Of a stretch of 64,000 nt of DNA, positions 1-9,819 are shown piece after piece (position 1 is the stretch's first letter; every line of letters starts with the position of its first letter). This DNA is from Sulfitobacter sabulilitoris (GTDB lineage: Bacteria > Pseudomonadota > Alphaproteobacteria > Rhodobacterales > Rhodobacteraceae). Location of the stretch: NCBI RefSeq assembly GCF_005887615.1, contig NZ_VANS01000001.1, positions 669,415 to 733,414 of the forward strand. The letters are read 5' to 3'. A program made the translations under genes and the position numbers. The notes beneath the pieces were generated by a model. That model did not search any database and had not been told where the DNA came from. It saw only the letters and a program-made list of their open reading frames with translations.

Positions 1-45
1 TCCGGCGTAGTCTTGTGAAAACCACCCCCTCAAGGAGCCGCCCCG

Positions 46-252
46 ATGTTTCAACGCATTTTCCTGACCCACCCCGCGACCGTGAACGAAACCTTCTTTC
101 AGCACATGGCCTTTGCGCTGCGTTTTGCCGGCCTGTTGCTGGCCGCGGGCGGGGCGGCGTTGGTGCATGCATTTGTCCCGTGCCTGTTCGAAAAGACCGC
201 CAGCCGGATCATCACGCGGCTGCACGACCGCATCCATTCTCGCGGGCACTGA
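46..252 (+). CDS. DUF6356 family small membrane protein
   Basis: A 68-residue protein beginning MFQRIFLTHPATVNE, preceded by a clear AAGGAG ribosome site seven bases or so before the ATG. One hydrophobic segment runs over about residues 21-45 and is followed by a basic C-terminus rich in His and Arg. The length, the N-terminal HPATVNETFFQHM pattern and the single membrane span fit the DUF6356 family, which is common in Rhodobacterales and has no established function (sometimes labelled as capsule related without proof). It stands alone, convergent with the YitT-like gene downstream. Confidence 0.75.
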   Translation: MFQRIFLTHPATVNETFFQHMAFALRFAGLLLAAGGAALVHAFVPCLFEKTASRIITRLHDRIHSRGH

Positions 253-289
253 TCCCGCCCGCCGCGCCCGTGTGGCGGCGGCCAATCCG

Positions 290-904
290 TCAGGTGGCGA
301 TGTAGCGGTCACGCCGGTGGTTGAACGTGATGATCAGGTTCAGCACCACCGCGCCCAGCAGCGAATAGCCCACCACGGACGCCGGAAACAGGAACAGCGC
401 GGTGCCGAAAATCACCGCGTCGGTCAGCAGCTGCACGTAGCCTGCGCGAAATCCGGTGCCATCCTGCACCATCAGCGCGACAACGCCCAGGCCGCCCAGT
501 GACCCGTTGTGCCGGAACATCGCCAACAGGCCAAGCCCCACCGTCGCACCGAAGATCACCGCCCCCAGCGCTGGGTGCAGAACATCGATCGTGAACCCCA
601 GCGGCAACGCATCGGTGACCACCGACAAGAGCGAGACGGACATCAGCGACTTGACCGTGAATTCAAGCCCGAGCCGGCGATAGGCCAGCAGGTAGAAGGG
701 CAGGTTGATGACGAAAAACACCGCACCGAAGCTGTAGCCGGTCAGGTAGGAGACAATCACCGCGAGGCCTGCGGTCTGCCCGGTGATCAGCCCCACATGC
801 GTCAGCACGTGAATCCCCAATCCGCACAGGAATACTCCAAGGCTCAGGCCCTGGATGTCCTCCAGCACTGAATGTTCGGTGGGCGGGCTGTCATAGATCT
901 GCAT
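290..904 (-). CDS. YitT family membrane protein
   Basis: A 204-residue integral membrane protein with five or so hydrophobic segments. I start it at the ATG at 904 (MQIYDSPPTEHS); an in-frame extension to 1012 exists but runs across the icd terminator and does not look coding. The pattern FLCGLGIHVLTHVG, then GYSFGAVFFVINLPFYLLAY and a glycine-rich GAVIFGATVGLGLLAMFRHN matches the YitT/YczE-type family of bacterial membrane proteins, whose substrate is not established. It lies downstream of icd on the same strand but is separated from it by a terminator, so it is probably transcribed on its own. Confidence 0.75.
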   Translation of the reverse strand: MQIYDSPPTEHSVLEDIQGLSLGVFLCGLGIHVLTHVGLITGQTAGLAVIVSYLTGYSFGAVFFVINLPFYLLAYRRLGLEFTVKSLMSVSLLSVVTDALPLGFTIDVLHPALGAVIFGATVGLGLLAMFRHNGSLGGLGVVALMVQDGTGFRAGYVQLLTDAVIFGTALFLFPASVVGYSLLGAVVLNLIITFNHRRDRYIAT

Positions 905-1012
905 GAGCGGCCAATTAGGGCAGAAGCACTGACCCGTCCACCCGAAACCGGACAAATCGAATTTTTCGGATCGGATTTGTCGCAAAATCCGGCAAGGCTG
1001 TGGATCTTGCAC

Positions 1013-1042
1013 AAAAAAAGGGCCGCAGTGCTGCGGCCCTTT
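1013..1042 (-). terminator. rho-independent terminator after icd
   Basis: A 9-bp perfect stem (GGGCCGCAG / CTGCGGCCC, positions 1020-1028 and 1031-1039) with a two-base loop is followed, read on the minus strand, by a run of seven T. It ends the icd transcript 25 bases after the stop codon. Confidence 0.9.
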
Positions 1043-1066
1043 GCTGTTTCGGTCTTGTTGGACGGT

Positions 1067-2281
1067 TCAGCCGGCCAGTGCCTTGTTGAGGTTCTCATCC
1101 ACCTTTTCCAGAAAGCCCATCGTGGTCAGCCATTTCTGATCCGGGCCCACCAGCAAGGCGAGATCCTTGGTCATGTGGCCGGATTCGACGGTATCCACGA
1201 CAACCTTTTCAAGCGTCTCGGCAAAGTTGGTCAGCGCGGCATTGCCATCCAGCTTGCCCCGGTGCTTGAGGCCGCCGGTCCAGGCAAAGATCGACGCGAT
1301 GGAGTTGGTCGACGTCTGCTCGCCCTTCTGGTGCTGGCGATAGTGACGCGTCACGGTGCCATGCGCCGCCTCGGCTTCGACGACCTGCCCATCGGGTGTC
1401 ATCAATTGCGAGGTCATCAGGCCGAGCGAGCCGAAGCCCTGCGCCACGGTGTCCGACTGCACGTCGCCATCGTAGTTCTTGCAGGCCCAGACATAGCCGC
1501 CCGACCACTTCATGGCGCTTGCCACCATGTCGTCGATCAAACGGTGCTCATAGGTCAGGCCCGCTTTTTCGAACTTGTCCTTGAACTCCTCGTCGAACAC
1601 CTGCTGGAACAGGATCATGAACTGGCCGTCGTAGTTCTTGAGGATGGTGTTCTTGGTCGACAGGTAGACGGGGTAGTTGCGCTTGAGGCCATAGTTGAAC
1701 GATGCGCGCGCGAAATCCCTGATCGAATCGTCGAGGTTGTACATGCCCATGTAGACGCCCGAGGACGGCGCATCGAACACTTCCTCTTCCATCACGGTGC
1801 CGTCTTCGCCGACGAATTTCATCGACAGCTTGCCCGGTCCGGGGAATTTCATGTCCGTCGCGCGGTACTGGTCGCCATAGGCGTGGCGGCCGATGATGAT
1901 CGGCTGCGTCCAGCCCGGCACCAGGCGCGGCACGTTCGAGCAGATGATCGGCTCGCGGAACACGACGCCGCCCAGGATGTTGCGGATGGTGCCGTTGGGG
2001 CTGCGCCACATCTTCTTGAGGCCGAATTCCTCGACCCGCGCCTCATCGGGCGTGATCGTCGCGCATTTCACGCCGACGCCGTACTGCTTGATCGCATGGG
2101 CCGCGTCGATCGTGATCTGGTCGTCCGTCTCGTCGCGCGACTGGATGCTGAGGTCGTAATACTTCAGGTCCACGTCGAGGTAGGGCAGGATCAGCTTTTT
2201 CTTGATGAAATCCCAGATGATGCGGGTCATCTCGTCGCCGTCGAGTTCGACGACCGGGTTATCGACCTTGATCTTGGTCAT
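1067..2281 (-). CDS. icd: NADP-dependent isocitrate dehydrogenase
   Basis: A 404-residue enzyme that oxidatively decarboxylates isocitrate to 2-oxoglutarate with NADP in the TCA cycle (cytoplasm). The N-terminus [20 protein letters not shown] and the motifs [32 protein letters not shown]-like and [12 protein letters not shown] identify the eukaryotic-like dimeric IDH class found in alphaproteobacteria, and the length (about 404) is the family's normal length. The ATG at 2281 is preceded by CAGGAG. It is a single-gene unit with its own terminator at 1013-1042, and it diverges from the hydrolase gene at 2462. Confidence 0.96.
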   Translation of the reverse strand: MTKIKVDNPVVELDGDEMTRIIWDFIKKKLILPYLDVDLKYYDLSIQSRDETDDQITIDAAHAIKQYGVGVKCATITPDEARVEEFGLKKMWRSPNGTIRNILGGVVFREPIICSNVPRLVPGWTQPIIIGRHAYGDQYRATDMKFPGPGKLSMKFVGEDGTVMEEEVFDAPSSGVYMGMYNLDDSIRDFARASFNYGLKRNYPVYLSTKNTILKNYDGQFMILFQQVFDEEFKDKFEKAGLTYEHRLIDDMVASAMKWSGGYVWACKNYDGDVQSDTVAQGFGSLGLMTSQLMTPDGQVVEAEAAHGTVTRHYRQHQKGEQTSTNSIASIFAWTGGLKHRGKLDGNAALTNFAETLEKVVVDTVESGHMTKDLALLVGPDQKWLTTMGFLEKVDENLNKALAG

Positions 2282-2461
2282 GAGGAAGGCTCCTGTTGAA
2301 AATGTCCGAGTCAGATTGCGCGGGGTGTAGCGCAGATCATCCGGCGAGGAAAGTCTGTATACCAGTGCATACCAAATGGTCGCGATCCGGCTGTGATTTG
2401 TCGTGCGCGCAGGCCGCCCACGATGCTAGCCTTGACCCTGTCGGGAGTGAGGGGGGAGACG

Positions 2462-3187
2462 ATGGCGACATATGTATTGATCCACGGTGCGTGGCACGAC
2501 GGCGATCTGCTGGGTCCCGTGGCCGACCACATCCGCGCCGGCGGCCACGAGGTGCACACGCCGACACTGGCCGGCAACGGACCCAAGGACGACAAGAGCA
2601 CCGGGCTGGAGGAGGCCATCGCATCAGTCACCGGCTACCTCGAGGCGCACGACCTGCGCGATATCGTTTTGGCCGGGCACAGCTACGGCGGCATGGTCAT
2701 CACCGGCGTCGCCGACCGGATGACGGACCGGATCACGCGGCTGGTCTACTGGAACGCCTTCGTGCCGAATTCGGGCGACAGCCTGCTGGATCTGGTGCCG
2801 CCGCATTTCGCCGCGATGTTCCGCGATCTGGCCGAGGCATCTGGCGACAACTCCCTGACGCTGCCCTATCCGGTCTGGCGCGACGGGTTCTTCAACGATG
2901 GCGATGGCGACGCGGCGCAGGCGGCCTATGACAAGCTCAACCCGCAGCCCTTCGCGACCTTCACCGACCAGATCGCGTTGACGACCGACCCCGCCGCGAT
3001 GCAGCTTGGCAAATCCTACATCAACGGGCTGCATGACGCGGCCCTGCCGCATTCGCATGGCTGGCATCCGCGCCTGTCCGAACGGCTCGGCCTGTTCCGG
3101 TTGGTCCAGATGATGGGAGGACACGAAAGCTGTTTGATCGACCCCGGCGCGACCGCCGATGCGCTGATCGTGGCGGGGCGCAAATAG
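2462..3187 (+). CDS. alpha/beta-fold hydrolase
   Basis: A 241-residue soluble alpha/beta hydrolase. The first strand and oxyanion loop are MATYVLIHGAWHDG; the nucleophile elbow is GHSYGG (Ser near residue 77), and a C-terminal GGHESCLIDP supplies the probable catalytic His. I chose the ATG at 2462 because a GAGGGGGGAG ribosome site sits just before it and because the family normally starts directly with the first beta strand. The closest family is the esterase/salicylate-hydrolase-like group; the substrate cannot be read from the sequence. It diverges from icd and converges on the HD-domain gene. Confidence 0.85.
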   Translation: MATYVLIHGAWHDGDLLGPVADHIRAGGHEVHTPTLAGNGPKDDKSTGLEEAIASVTGYLEAHDLRDIVLAGHSYGGMVITGVADRMTDRITRLVYWNAFVPNSGDSLLDLVPPHFAAMFRDLAEASGDNSLTLPYPVWRDGFFNDGDGDAAQAAYDKLNPQPFATFTDQIALTTDPAAMQLGKSYINGLHDAALPHSHGWHPRLSERLGLFRLVQMMGGHESCLIDPGATADALIVAGRK

Positions 3188-3193
3188 CCGCGG

Positions 3194-3781
3194 TCAGAGC
3201 CTGCCGTTCGCCCCGAAAAACGCGGAGAGCCTGGGCTTGAGCCAGGTCCAGACCCCCGGCGCACCGCGCGAGATCGGCACGCCGACGCGGGTCTCCAGTT
3301 GTGCGAATGTCACGTCGTAGGCCTGCCACGATCCGCCGCCCGTATCGAGATTGCTGAGCGGGGTGGACACGCGGTCGACCGCCTTGGCAAAGACCGCCTC
3401 GGGGGTCGTCGCCGCCTCGAACTCCTCCCAGAGCGCGCGGTACTCCGCCGCCTGATCCTCCGGCAAGAGGCCGAACAGGCGCTGCGCCGCCGCGGCCTCC
3501 TCGCGCTCCATGGCGGCGTGGTCCACGACACCGTGGATCGGGTTGTCGCCGGCGTCGATTTCGACGAGGTCATGCAGCAGGAGCATCTTGAGCACGCGGT
3601 CGATCGCCACCTGCGCGTGCGCGTGCTCCGCCAGGACGAACGCATAGAGCATGATGTGCCACGAGTGCTCGGCGGAATTCTCGAACCGGCTGTCGTCATG
3701 CAGGCGCGACGCGCGCAGGACGGTCTTGAGCTTGTCGGCCTCGCGCAGAAAGGCGATCTGCCGCTCCAGCCGCGCGGTCAT
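3194..3781 (-). CDS. HD-domain hydrolase (YfbR/5'-deoxynucleotidase-like)
   Basis: A 195-residue HD-superfamily phosphohydrolase. Metal-binding residues are visible in order: His in NSAEHSWH (about 39-42), the HD pair in LLLHDLVEIDAGD (about 69-70), and a later Asp in AVDRVSTPLSNLD. This layout fits the YfbR/YGK1-like group that removes phosphate from deoxynucleoside monophosphates. The start overlaps the stop of the upstream 80-residue gene by four bases (ATGA), so the two are translationally coupled. Third gene of a small operon reading away from iscR. Confidence 0.85.
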   Translation of the reverse strand: MTARLERQIAFLREADKLKTVLRASRLHDDSRFENSAEHSWHIMLYAFVLAEHAHAQVAIDRVLKMLLLHDLVEIDAGDNPIHGVVDHAAMEREEAAAAQRLFGLLPEDQAAEYRALWEEFEAATTPEAVFAKAVDRVSTPLSNLDTGGGSWQAYDVTFAQLETRVGVPISRGAPGVWTWLKPRLSAFFGANGRL

Positions 3782-4020
3782 TCGCCGGCGGCGGGGGTGT
3801 CTGTGGCGGCGATGTCGCGCGCCAGTTGCCCCAGCAGAGCGCGCGCCCGCTGTTCCGCACGGCGCACGCGCACGGCCGTCAGATACGCCTCTTCCATGGT
3901 CTGGGACGAGCCGCCGATCGCATCGGCGACCCGTTTCACGAAAGCGTCGTCGCCCGTGGCATCGATGATCTTGAGGCTTTCGAGGGCCAATTCGTCGGCG
4001 ATGTCTTCGGTCAGGCTCAT
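3778..4020 (-). CDS. small conserved-looking hypothetical protein
   Basis: An 80-residue acidic, largely helical protein (MSLTEDIADELALESL...) with no membrane segment, signal peptide or recognisable motif. The case for it being real is position: it begins six bases after the stop of the upstream hydrolase and overlaps the downstream HD-domain gene by ATGA, and its codon use resembles its neighbours. The function is unknown; the coupling suggests a partner of one of the two flanking enzymes. Confidence 0.7.
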   Translation of the reverse strand: MSLTEDIADELALESLKIIDATGDDAFVKRVADAIGGSSQTMEEAYLTAVRVRRAEQRARALLGQLARDIAATDTPAAGE

Positions 4021-4026
4021 TGCGCG

Positions 4027-4680
4027 TTACCGGGTCGTTTCGGTCAAGCGGCGCTTGACGTAATCGGTGGTCGTGGACATCAGCGTATCCATGTGCGGCT
4101 CTTCAAAGAAATGGCCGGCACCCTCGACTTCGGTGTGGGTGATGGTGATGCCTTTCTGCTCGTGCAGCTTGTTCACGAGGTTCACCGTGTCGGCGGGCGG
4201 CGCCACGCGGTCGGCGGTGCCGTTGATGATCAGGCCGGACGCGGGGCAGGGCGCAAGGAACGAAAAATCGTACATGTTCGCCGGCGGCGCGACCGAGATA
4301 AAGCCGGTGATTTCGGGCCGCCGCATCAAGAGCTGCATCCCGATCCACGCGCCGAACGAAAAGCCTGCGACCCAGCAGTGCTTGGAGTTGTTGTTCATAG
4401 ACTGCAGGTAATCGAGCGCCGAGGCGGCGTCCGACAGCTCGCCGATGCCCTGATCGTATTCGCCCTGGCTTCGGCCGACGCCACGGAAATTGAACCGCAG
4501 AACGGTGAAACCCATGTTGTAGAAGGCATAGTGCAGGTTGTAGACGACCTTGTGGTTCATTGTCCCGCCGAACTGCGGATGCGGATGAAGCACGATGGCA
4601 ATAGGCGCATCGCGTTCTTTTTGCGGGTGATAGCGGCCTTCGAGGCGGCCTTCGGGTCCGGGAAAGATGACCTCGGGCAT
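4027..4680 (-). CDS. alpha/beta hydrolase (dienelactone-hydrolase-like)
   Basis: A 217-residue hydrolase. Visible features are the HPHPQFGGTM loop after the first strand, the RFNFRGVGRSQG segment, the nucleophile elbow GFSFGA (Ser around residue 105) and the C-terminal GAGHFFE histidine. This sequence type is widespread in proteobacteria and usually has no known substrate. The ATG follows AGGGAC. First gene of a three-gene unit that diverges from iscR; the shared 180-base intergenic region carries the iscR operator, so it may sense the same control, but this is inference. Confidence 0.85.
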   Translation of the reverse strand: MPEVIFPGPEGRLEGRYHPQKERDAPIAIVLHPHPQFGGTMNHKVVYNLHYAFYNMGFTVLRFNFRGVGRSQGEYDQGIGELSDAASALDYLQSMNNNSKHCWVAGFSFGAWIGMQLLMRRPEITGFISVAPPANMYDFSFLAPCPASGLIINGTADRVAPPADTVNLVNKLHEQKGITITHTEVEGAGHFFEEPHMDTLMSTTTDYVKRRLTETTR

Positions 4681-4721
4681 GGGCGTCCCTGTAACAGTGG
4701 TCCAAGGCCTTGGTTGAATTC

Positions 4722-4758
4722 TTGACGAATTCGGTAAGGCACCTTAGAACGGTTCTAA
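4722..4758 (+). promoter_or_regulatory. iscR promoter with overlapping Irr-type palindrome
   Basis: A -35 TTGACG (4722-4727) and a -10 TAGAAC (4745-4750) stand 17 bases apart. The -10 box lies inside a perfect inverted repeat TTAGAA-CGG-TTCTAA at 4744-4758. That palindrome matches, as I recall it, the iron control element bound by the regulator Irr in alphaproteobacteria. A protein bound here would block RNA polymerase, so the layout suggests repression of the suf operon by Irr, by IscR, or both. The -35 is also embedded between two GAATTC hexamers five bases apart. Confidence 0.75.
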
Positions 4759-4862
4759 TCAGTATGCGCGGCGATGGGTGCTGTGCAGGGGATGGACTTA
4801 GGCACTTCAAGGGCCTTCGTCAATGAGTTGAGACAAATGCCAGCGGCAATGAGGATCACGCG

Positions 4863-5324
4863 ATGAAGCTGTCGACCAAGGGACGCTATGCGATGGTGGC
4901 GCTGGCGGATATCGCGTTGCAGCCCGAGGGGCAGCTTGTGACCCTCGGCGATATCTCCGAGCGGCAATCGGTGTCGCTGCCCTATCTCGAGCAACTGTTC
5001 GTCAAACTGCGCCGCGCCGGGCTGGTGGCGTCGGTGCGCGGGCCCGGTGGCGGCTACCGCCTGGCGCGGCCGACCTCCGAAATCCGGGTGGTCGATATCC
5101 TGTCGGCGGTGGATGAGACGGTCAATGCGATGCACAAGGGCGCGGGCGCGTCGGGCGGCGCATCGGGCAGCCGCGCGCAGTCGCTGACCAACCGCCTATG
5201 GGAGGGGTTGAGCGCGCATGTCTACGTGTTCCTGCACCAAACCCGCCTGTCGGATGTGGTGGCCAACGAACTGGCGCCATGCCCTGCGGTGCCGCACCTG
5301 TTCGACGTGGTGGACGAGACGTGA
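4863..5324 (+). CDS. iscR: Rrf2-family Fe-S regulator IscR, single-cysteine type
   Basis: A 153-residue Rrf2 regulator with an N-terminal winged helix (MKLSTKGRYAMVALADIA), recognition segment ISERQSVSLPYLEQLFVKLR and wing VRGPGGGYRLAR. Classical IscR binds a [2Fe-2S] cluster through three cysteines around residues 92-104; here that stretch (HKGAGASGGASGSRAQS) has none and the only cysteine in the protein is Cys140. Rhodobacter IscR is known to lack these cysteines and still bind a cluster, so this is a lineage trait rather than decay. It heads the suf operon and should autoregulate it. A GAGGA ribosome site precedes the ATG. Confidence 0.93.
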   Translation: MKLSTKGRYAMVALADIALQPEGQLVTLGDISERQSVSLPYLEQLFVKLRRAGLVASVRGPGGGYRLARPTSEIRVVDILSAVDETVNAMHKGAGASGGASGSRAQSLTNRLWEGLSAHVYVFLHQTRLSDVVANELAPCPAVPHLFDVVDET

Positions 5325-5341
5325 TGCCGCGCGACGAGAGA

Positions 5342-5380
5342 TTTTTTGCCTCCGGCGGAGGTATTTGGAGCCAAAAGAAG
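5342..5380. repeat. dispersed intergenic repeat, copy 1
   Basis: The stretch reads TTTTTGCCTCCGGCGG, then AGGTATTTGGAGCC, then AAAAGAAG. The same element, with the shared core GCCTCCGGCGG...GTATTT, occurs at 21736-21775 and 28468-28505, and a related form with CCCCGGAGTATTTGG occurs at 24987-25029. This copy sits inside the suf operon and ends two bases before the desulfurase start codon, so its purine tail must serve as the ribosome site. Confidence 0.75.
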
Positions 5381-5382
5381 CC

Positions 5383-6426
5383 ATGACGCGCGTCTATCTG
5401 GATCATAACGCGACGACCCCACTGCGGGCCGAGGCACGCGCCGCGATGATCGCGGCGATGGATGTCCTGGGCAACCCGTCGAGCGTGCACGCAGAGGGAC
5501 GAGCCGCCAAATCGCTGATGGAGCGCGCGCGGGCCGATCTGGCGCAGGCGATGGGGGCCGGGGAGGCCGATATCGTCTTTACCGCCAGTGCGACCGAGGC
5601 GGCCGCGCTGGCCTGTGCGGAGCGCGGGTTGCACGGGGCGGCGGTGGAGCATGACGCGGTCGGCGCATGGGTCGACGACAGCCTGGCGGTGGACGCCGCG
5701 GGCAGGGTGCGCGTTGCCGATCCGGGGCAATCGGTGCTGCAATGGGCAAATTCGGAGACCGGGGTGCTGCAGGAGGTGCCGCCGGGCATCGCGGTCAGCG
5801 ACATGACGCAGGCCCTGGGAAAGCTGCCGGTGGATTTCGATGCGTCTGGCGCGCGGATGGCCCTGGTGTCGGCGCACAAGCTGGGCGGGCCCAAGGGCAT
5901 CGGCGCGCTGGTGCTGCGGCGGGGGCAGGAGGTGCCCGCGATGATCCGCGGCGGCGGGCAGGAAATGGGCCGCCGCTCGGGCACCGAGAACATCATCGGC
6001 ATGGCCGGATTTGCCGCCGCCGCACGGGCCGCGGCCGAGGATGTGGCCGATGGCGCGTGGGATCGGGTTGCGCACCTTAGAAATATTCTAGAGAAGACAC
6101 TTGAGGCTGGCGCCAAGACGACTATTTTTGTCGGGAAAGACGTCGATCGCCTGCCCAACACGTCCTGCTTTGCCACACCCGGGTGGAAGGGCGAGACGCA
6201 GGTGATGCAGATGGACCTTGCGGGCTTTGCCATATCGGCGGGCTCCGCCTGTTCCAGCGGCAAGGTCCGCGCCAGCCGGGTGCTGACCGCGATGGGGCAC
6301 GACCCGCAGACCGCGGCCAGTGCGATCCGCGTGTCGCTAGGGCTGGAGACGACTGAGGACGAGATCATGCGCTTTGCCGAGCAATGGCTGGCAAAGCGCG
6401 AGAAACACGAGATGCGCGCGGCCTGA
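5383..6426 (+). CDS. cysteine desulfurase, NifS/IscS-like class
   Basis: A 347-residue PLP enzyme that removes sulfur from cysteine for Fe-S assembly. It starts [15 protein letters not shown], has the NSETG motif, the PLP lysine K166 in [10 protein letters not shown] and the catalytic C290 in [10 protein letters not shown]. It is shorter than IscS (about 400) because the region before the PLP lysine is condensed, as in the short alphaproteobacterial form. Its start abuts the intergenic repeat at 5342-5380. Codons around 6073-6135 are unusually AT-rich (CTT AGA AAT ATT CTA and following) and embed a second TTAGAA-N3-TTCTA palindrome. A second desulfurase, SufS, ends the same operon. Confidence 0.92.
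   Translation: MTRVYLDHNATTPLRAEARAAMIAAMDVLGNPSSVHAEGRAAKSLMERARADLAQAMGAGEADIVFTASATEAAALACAERGLHGAAVEHDAVGAWVDDSLAVDAAGRVRVADPGQSVLQWANSETGVLQEVPPGIAVSDMTQALGKLPVDFDASGARMALVSAHKLGGPKGIGALVLRRGQEVPAMIRGGGQEMGRRSGTENIIGMAGFAAAARAAAEDVADGAWDRVAHLRNILEKTLEAGAKTTIFVGKDVDRLPNTSCFATPGWKGETQVMQMDLAGFAISAGSACSSGKVRASRVLTAMGHDPQTAASAIRVSLGLETTEDEIMRFAEQWLAKREKHEMRAA
6077..6091. promoter_or_regulatory. intragenic copy of the iscR-type operator
   Basis: TTAGAA-ATA-TTCTAG lies within the desulfurase coding sequence and matches the operator before iscR at 13 of 15 positions or better outside the spacer; both are preceded by GCACC. It is spelled by the codons CTT AGA AAT ATT CTA, which are rare in this GC-rich genome. 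I see no convincing -35 box on either strand. It could be an internal regulated promoter for sufB onward, an antisense promoter, or a roadblock/repression-loop site. Confidence 0.55.
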
Positions 6427-6460
6427 TGACAGGGCTGCCAAAAGCGAAGGGATACGAGCT

Positions 6461-7990
<1,530 letters not shown>

Positions 7991-8058
7991 GGCGCCCTTC
8001 GGGGATTGCCCGCCTCTCGCCTGGCACGACACCGCATCGAGCACCGTAAGGAGACCGC

Positions 8059-8376
8059 ATGATGATCGTCACGACAACACCAACGATCGAAGGCCGCCCG
8101 ATCACCGACTACCGCGGCATCGTGGTGGGCGAGGCGATCATGGGCGCCAATTTCGTGCGCGATTTCTTTGCGCAGATCACCGATGTGGTCGGTGGCCGGT
8201 CGGGTGCCTATGAAACCAAGCTGCAGGATGCCCGCGAGGTCGCGATGCGCGAGCTTGAGGAGCAAGCCGCGGCGCGCGGCGCCAACGCCGTCGTGGGTGT
8301 CGACCTTGACTACGAGGTCGTGGGGGAGTCGATGTTGATGGTGTCGGTGTCCGGAACCGCCGTCGTGGTGGGCTGA
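8059..8376 (+). CDS. YbjQ/UPF0145 family protein
   Basis: A 105-residue cytoplasmic protein of the YbjQ (DUF74) family, recognised by [23 protein letters not shown], a [20 protein letters not shown] helix and [14 protein letters not shown]. Members form pentamers; some authors call them heavy-metal binding, but no activity is established. AAGGAG precedes two adjacent ATG codons (8059 and 8062). It sits inside the suf operon between sufB and sufC, which hints at a metal or redox role without proving one. Confidence 0.88.
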   Translation: MMIVTTTPTIEGRPITDYRGIVVGEAIMGANFVRDFFAQITDVVGGRSGAYETKLQDAREVAMRELEEQAAARGANAVVGVDLDYEVVGESMLMVSVSGTAVVVG

Positions 8377-8470
8377 ATGACAGGGCTTCTTGCAATGGAC
8401 AACGTATTGCCAAATTCGCGCCATCCCCGACCTGCAGTTAACCCTGAGTTGTATTCAGGGGCAGGGCACG

Positions 8471-8974
8471 ATGGGCGATCCGGATCACCGGCAAAAGCAG
8501 AGCTTTCAACGCAGGCTCGACAAGATCACGCAGCAATCGGGCAGCGACGTGCCGCAACCGGCAGCGCATGCGCAGCAGACCACGCCGCCCGCCGGCACGC
8601 GGCCCAAGCGCAGGGTGCCGGTCGGGGCGCTCGTGGCGGGCGCGCTGGCGATCGCGGCCTTGCTGATGGCCAATATCATCCTGTTCCACGTGCGGCTGAC
8701 CCCACCGGGGCCGGGCGACTATTTCGGCAAGCTGGCGCTGACCATCGGCCCCTGGGGCATCACCGGACTGTTGATGTTCGTCGTGATGGTGGGGCTGGGG
8801 ATGCGCGACAAGCCGCACGTCATTGGCATTGCGCTGGCGCTTCCGGCGTTCCATTTCGGCGAATCCTACCTGGCACTGCTGCTGCCAGAGCTTTGGGGCA
8901 TCCTCTATTCACCGCAGCATGTGGACATCATGCTGATACAGGCCGGGCTGCGCATGCCGCCGCTGGCCAGCTGA
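8471..8974 (+). CDS. hypothetical membrane protein in the suf operon
   Basis: A 167-residue protein with a hydrophilic N-terminus (MGDPDHRQKQSFQRRLDK, then a Gln/Pro/Ala-rich stretch ending in a KRR cluster) followed by three hydrophobic segments around residues 62-82, 95-117 and 125-150. I start at ATG 8471, just after GGGGCAG; an upstream in-frame start at 8390 lies in less likely coding sequence. No family recognised. Its place between sufB and sufC means it is co-transcribed with the cluster assembly genes. A longer frame over the same region (8377-9051) lacks membrane character and is probably a shadow. Confidence 0.7.
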   Translation: MGDPDHRQKQSFQRRLDKITQQSGSDVPQPAAHAQQTTPPAGTRPKRRVPVGALVAGALAIAALLMANIILFHVRLTPPGPGDYFGKLALTIGPWGITGLLMFVVMVGLGMRDKPHVIGIALALPAFHFGESYLALLLPELWGILYSPQHVDIMLIQAGLRMPPLAS

Positions 8975-9063
8975 CCGCGCGCGACCGCGCCGGATCATCC
9001 CATTCTGAATTCGCCTGCGTGTCGCTCGACGCGCGGGCCGCAACGCACTGAAAGAGACAAAAC

Positions 9064-9819
9064 ATGCTTGAGATCAAGAACCTGCACGTCAAACTTGAAG
9101 ACGAGGACAAGCAGATCCTCAAGGGCGTCGACCTGACGGTCGAGGCCGGCAAGGTGCACGCCATCATGGGCCCCAACGGATCGGGAAAATCGACGCTGTC
9201 CTATGTCCTCTCGGGCAAGGACGGCTATGAGGTGACGGAGGGAAGCGCCACGCTAGAAGGCATCGACCTGCTGGATCTGGAAGCCGAGGAGCGCGCCGCA
9301 GCGGGCCTGTTCCTGGCGTTTCAGTATCCCGTCGAAATCCCCGGTGTCGGCAACATGACCTTCCTGCGGACCGCCGTGAACGCACAGCGCAAGGCGCGCG
9401 GCGAAGAGGAAATGTCGGCGGCCGAATTCCTCAAGGTGGTGCGCGCACGGGCCAAGGACCTCAAGATCGACGCCGAAATGCTCAAGCGGCCCGTCAACGT
9501 CGGATTTTCGGGCGGCGAGAAGAAGCGCAACGAAATTCTTCAGATGGCCATGCTCGAGCCCAAGATGTGCATCCTTGACGAGACCGATTCCGGGCTGGAC
9601 GTGGATGCGATGAAACTGGTGGCCGACGGCGTGAACGCCCTGCGCAGCGAAGGGCGGGGGTTCCTGGTGATCACGCACTATCAACGGCTTCTGGACCACA
9701 TCAAGCCGGACGTCGTGCATATCATGGCGGGCGGACGCATCATCAAGACGGGCGGCCCCGAACTGGCGCTCGAAGTCGAACAGAACGGCTATACCGATCT
9801 GATGTCCGAGGTGGCGTAA
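9064..9819 (+). CDS. sufC: Fe-S assembly ATPase SufC
   Basis: A 251-residue ABC-type ATPase that drives conformational change of SufBCD. Walker A is GPNGSGKST at residues 36-44, the signature is FSGGEKKRNE and Walker B is MCILDETDSGLD, with the Asp-rich end specific to SufC rather than transporter ATPases. The length is normal. The stop codon overlaps the sufD start by one base. Confidence 0.97.
   Translation: MLEIKNLHVKLEDEDKQILKGVDLTVEAGKVHAIMGPNGSGKSTLSYVLSGKDGYEVTEGSATLEGIDLLDLEAEERAAAGLFLAFQYPVEIPGVGNMTFLRTAVNAQRKARGEEEMSAAEFLKVVRARAKDLKIDAEMLKRPVNVGFSGGEKKRNEILQMAMLEPKMCILDETDSGLDVDAMKLVADGVNALRSEGRGFLVITHYQRLLDHIKPDVVHIMAGGRIIKTGGPELALEVEQNGYTDLMSEVA

Noticed and set aside
872-2299. 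A 475-codon plus-strand frame opposite icd
   Set aside because: Shadow of icd in GC-rich DNA; no ribosome site, no recognisable motif, skewed composition.
8377-9051. 224-codon frame overlapping the membrane protein gene between sufB and sufC
   Set aside because: The competing frame (8471-8974) has coherent membrane segments and a ribosome site; this one is Arg/Ala/Gly-rich without features.
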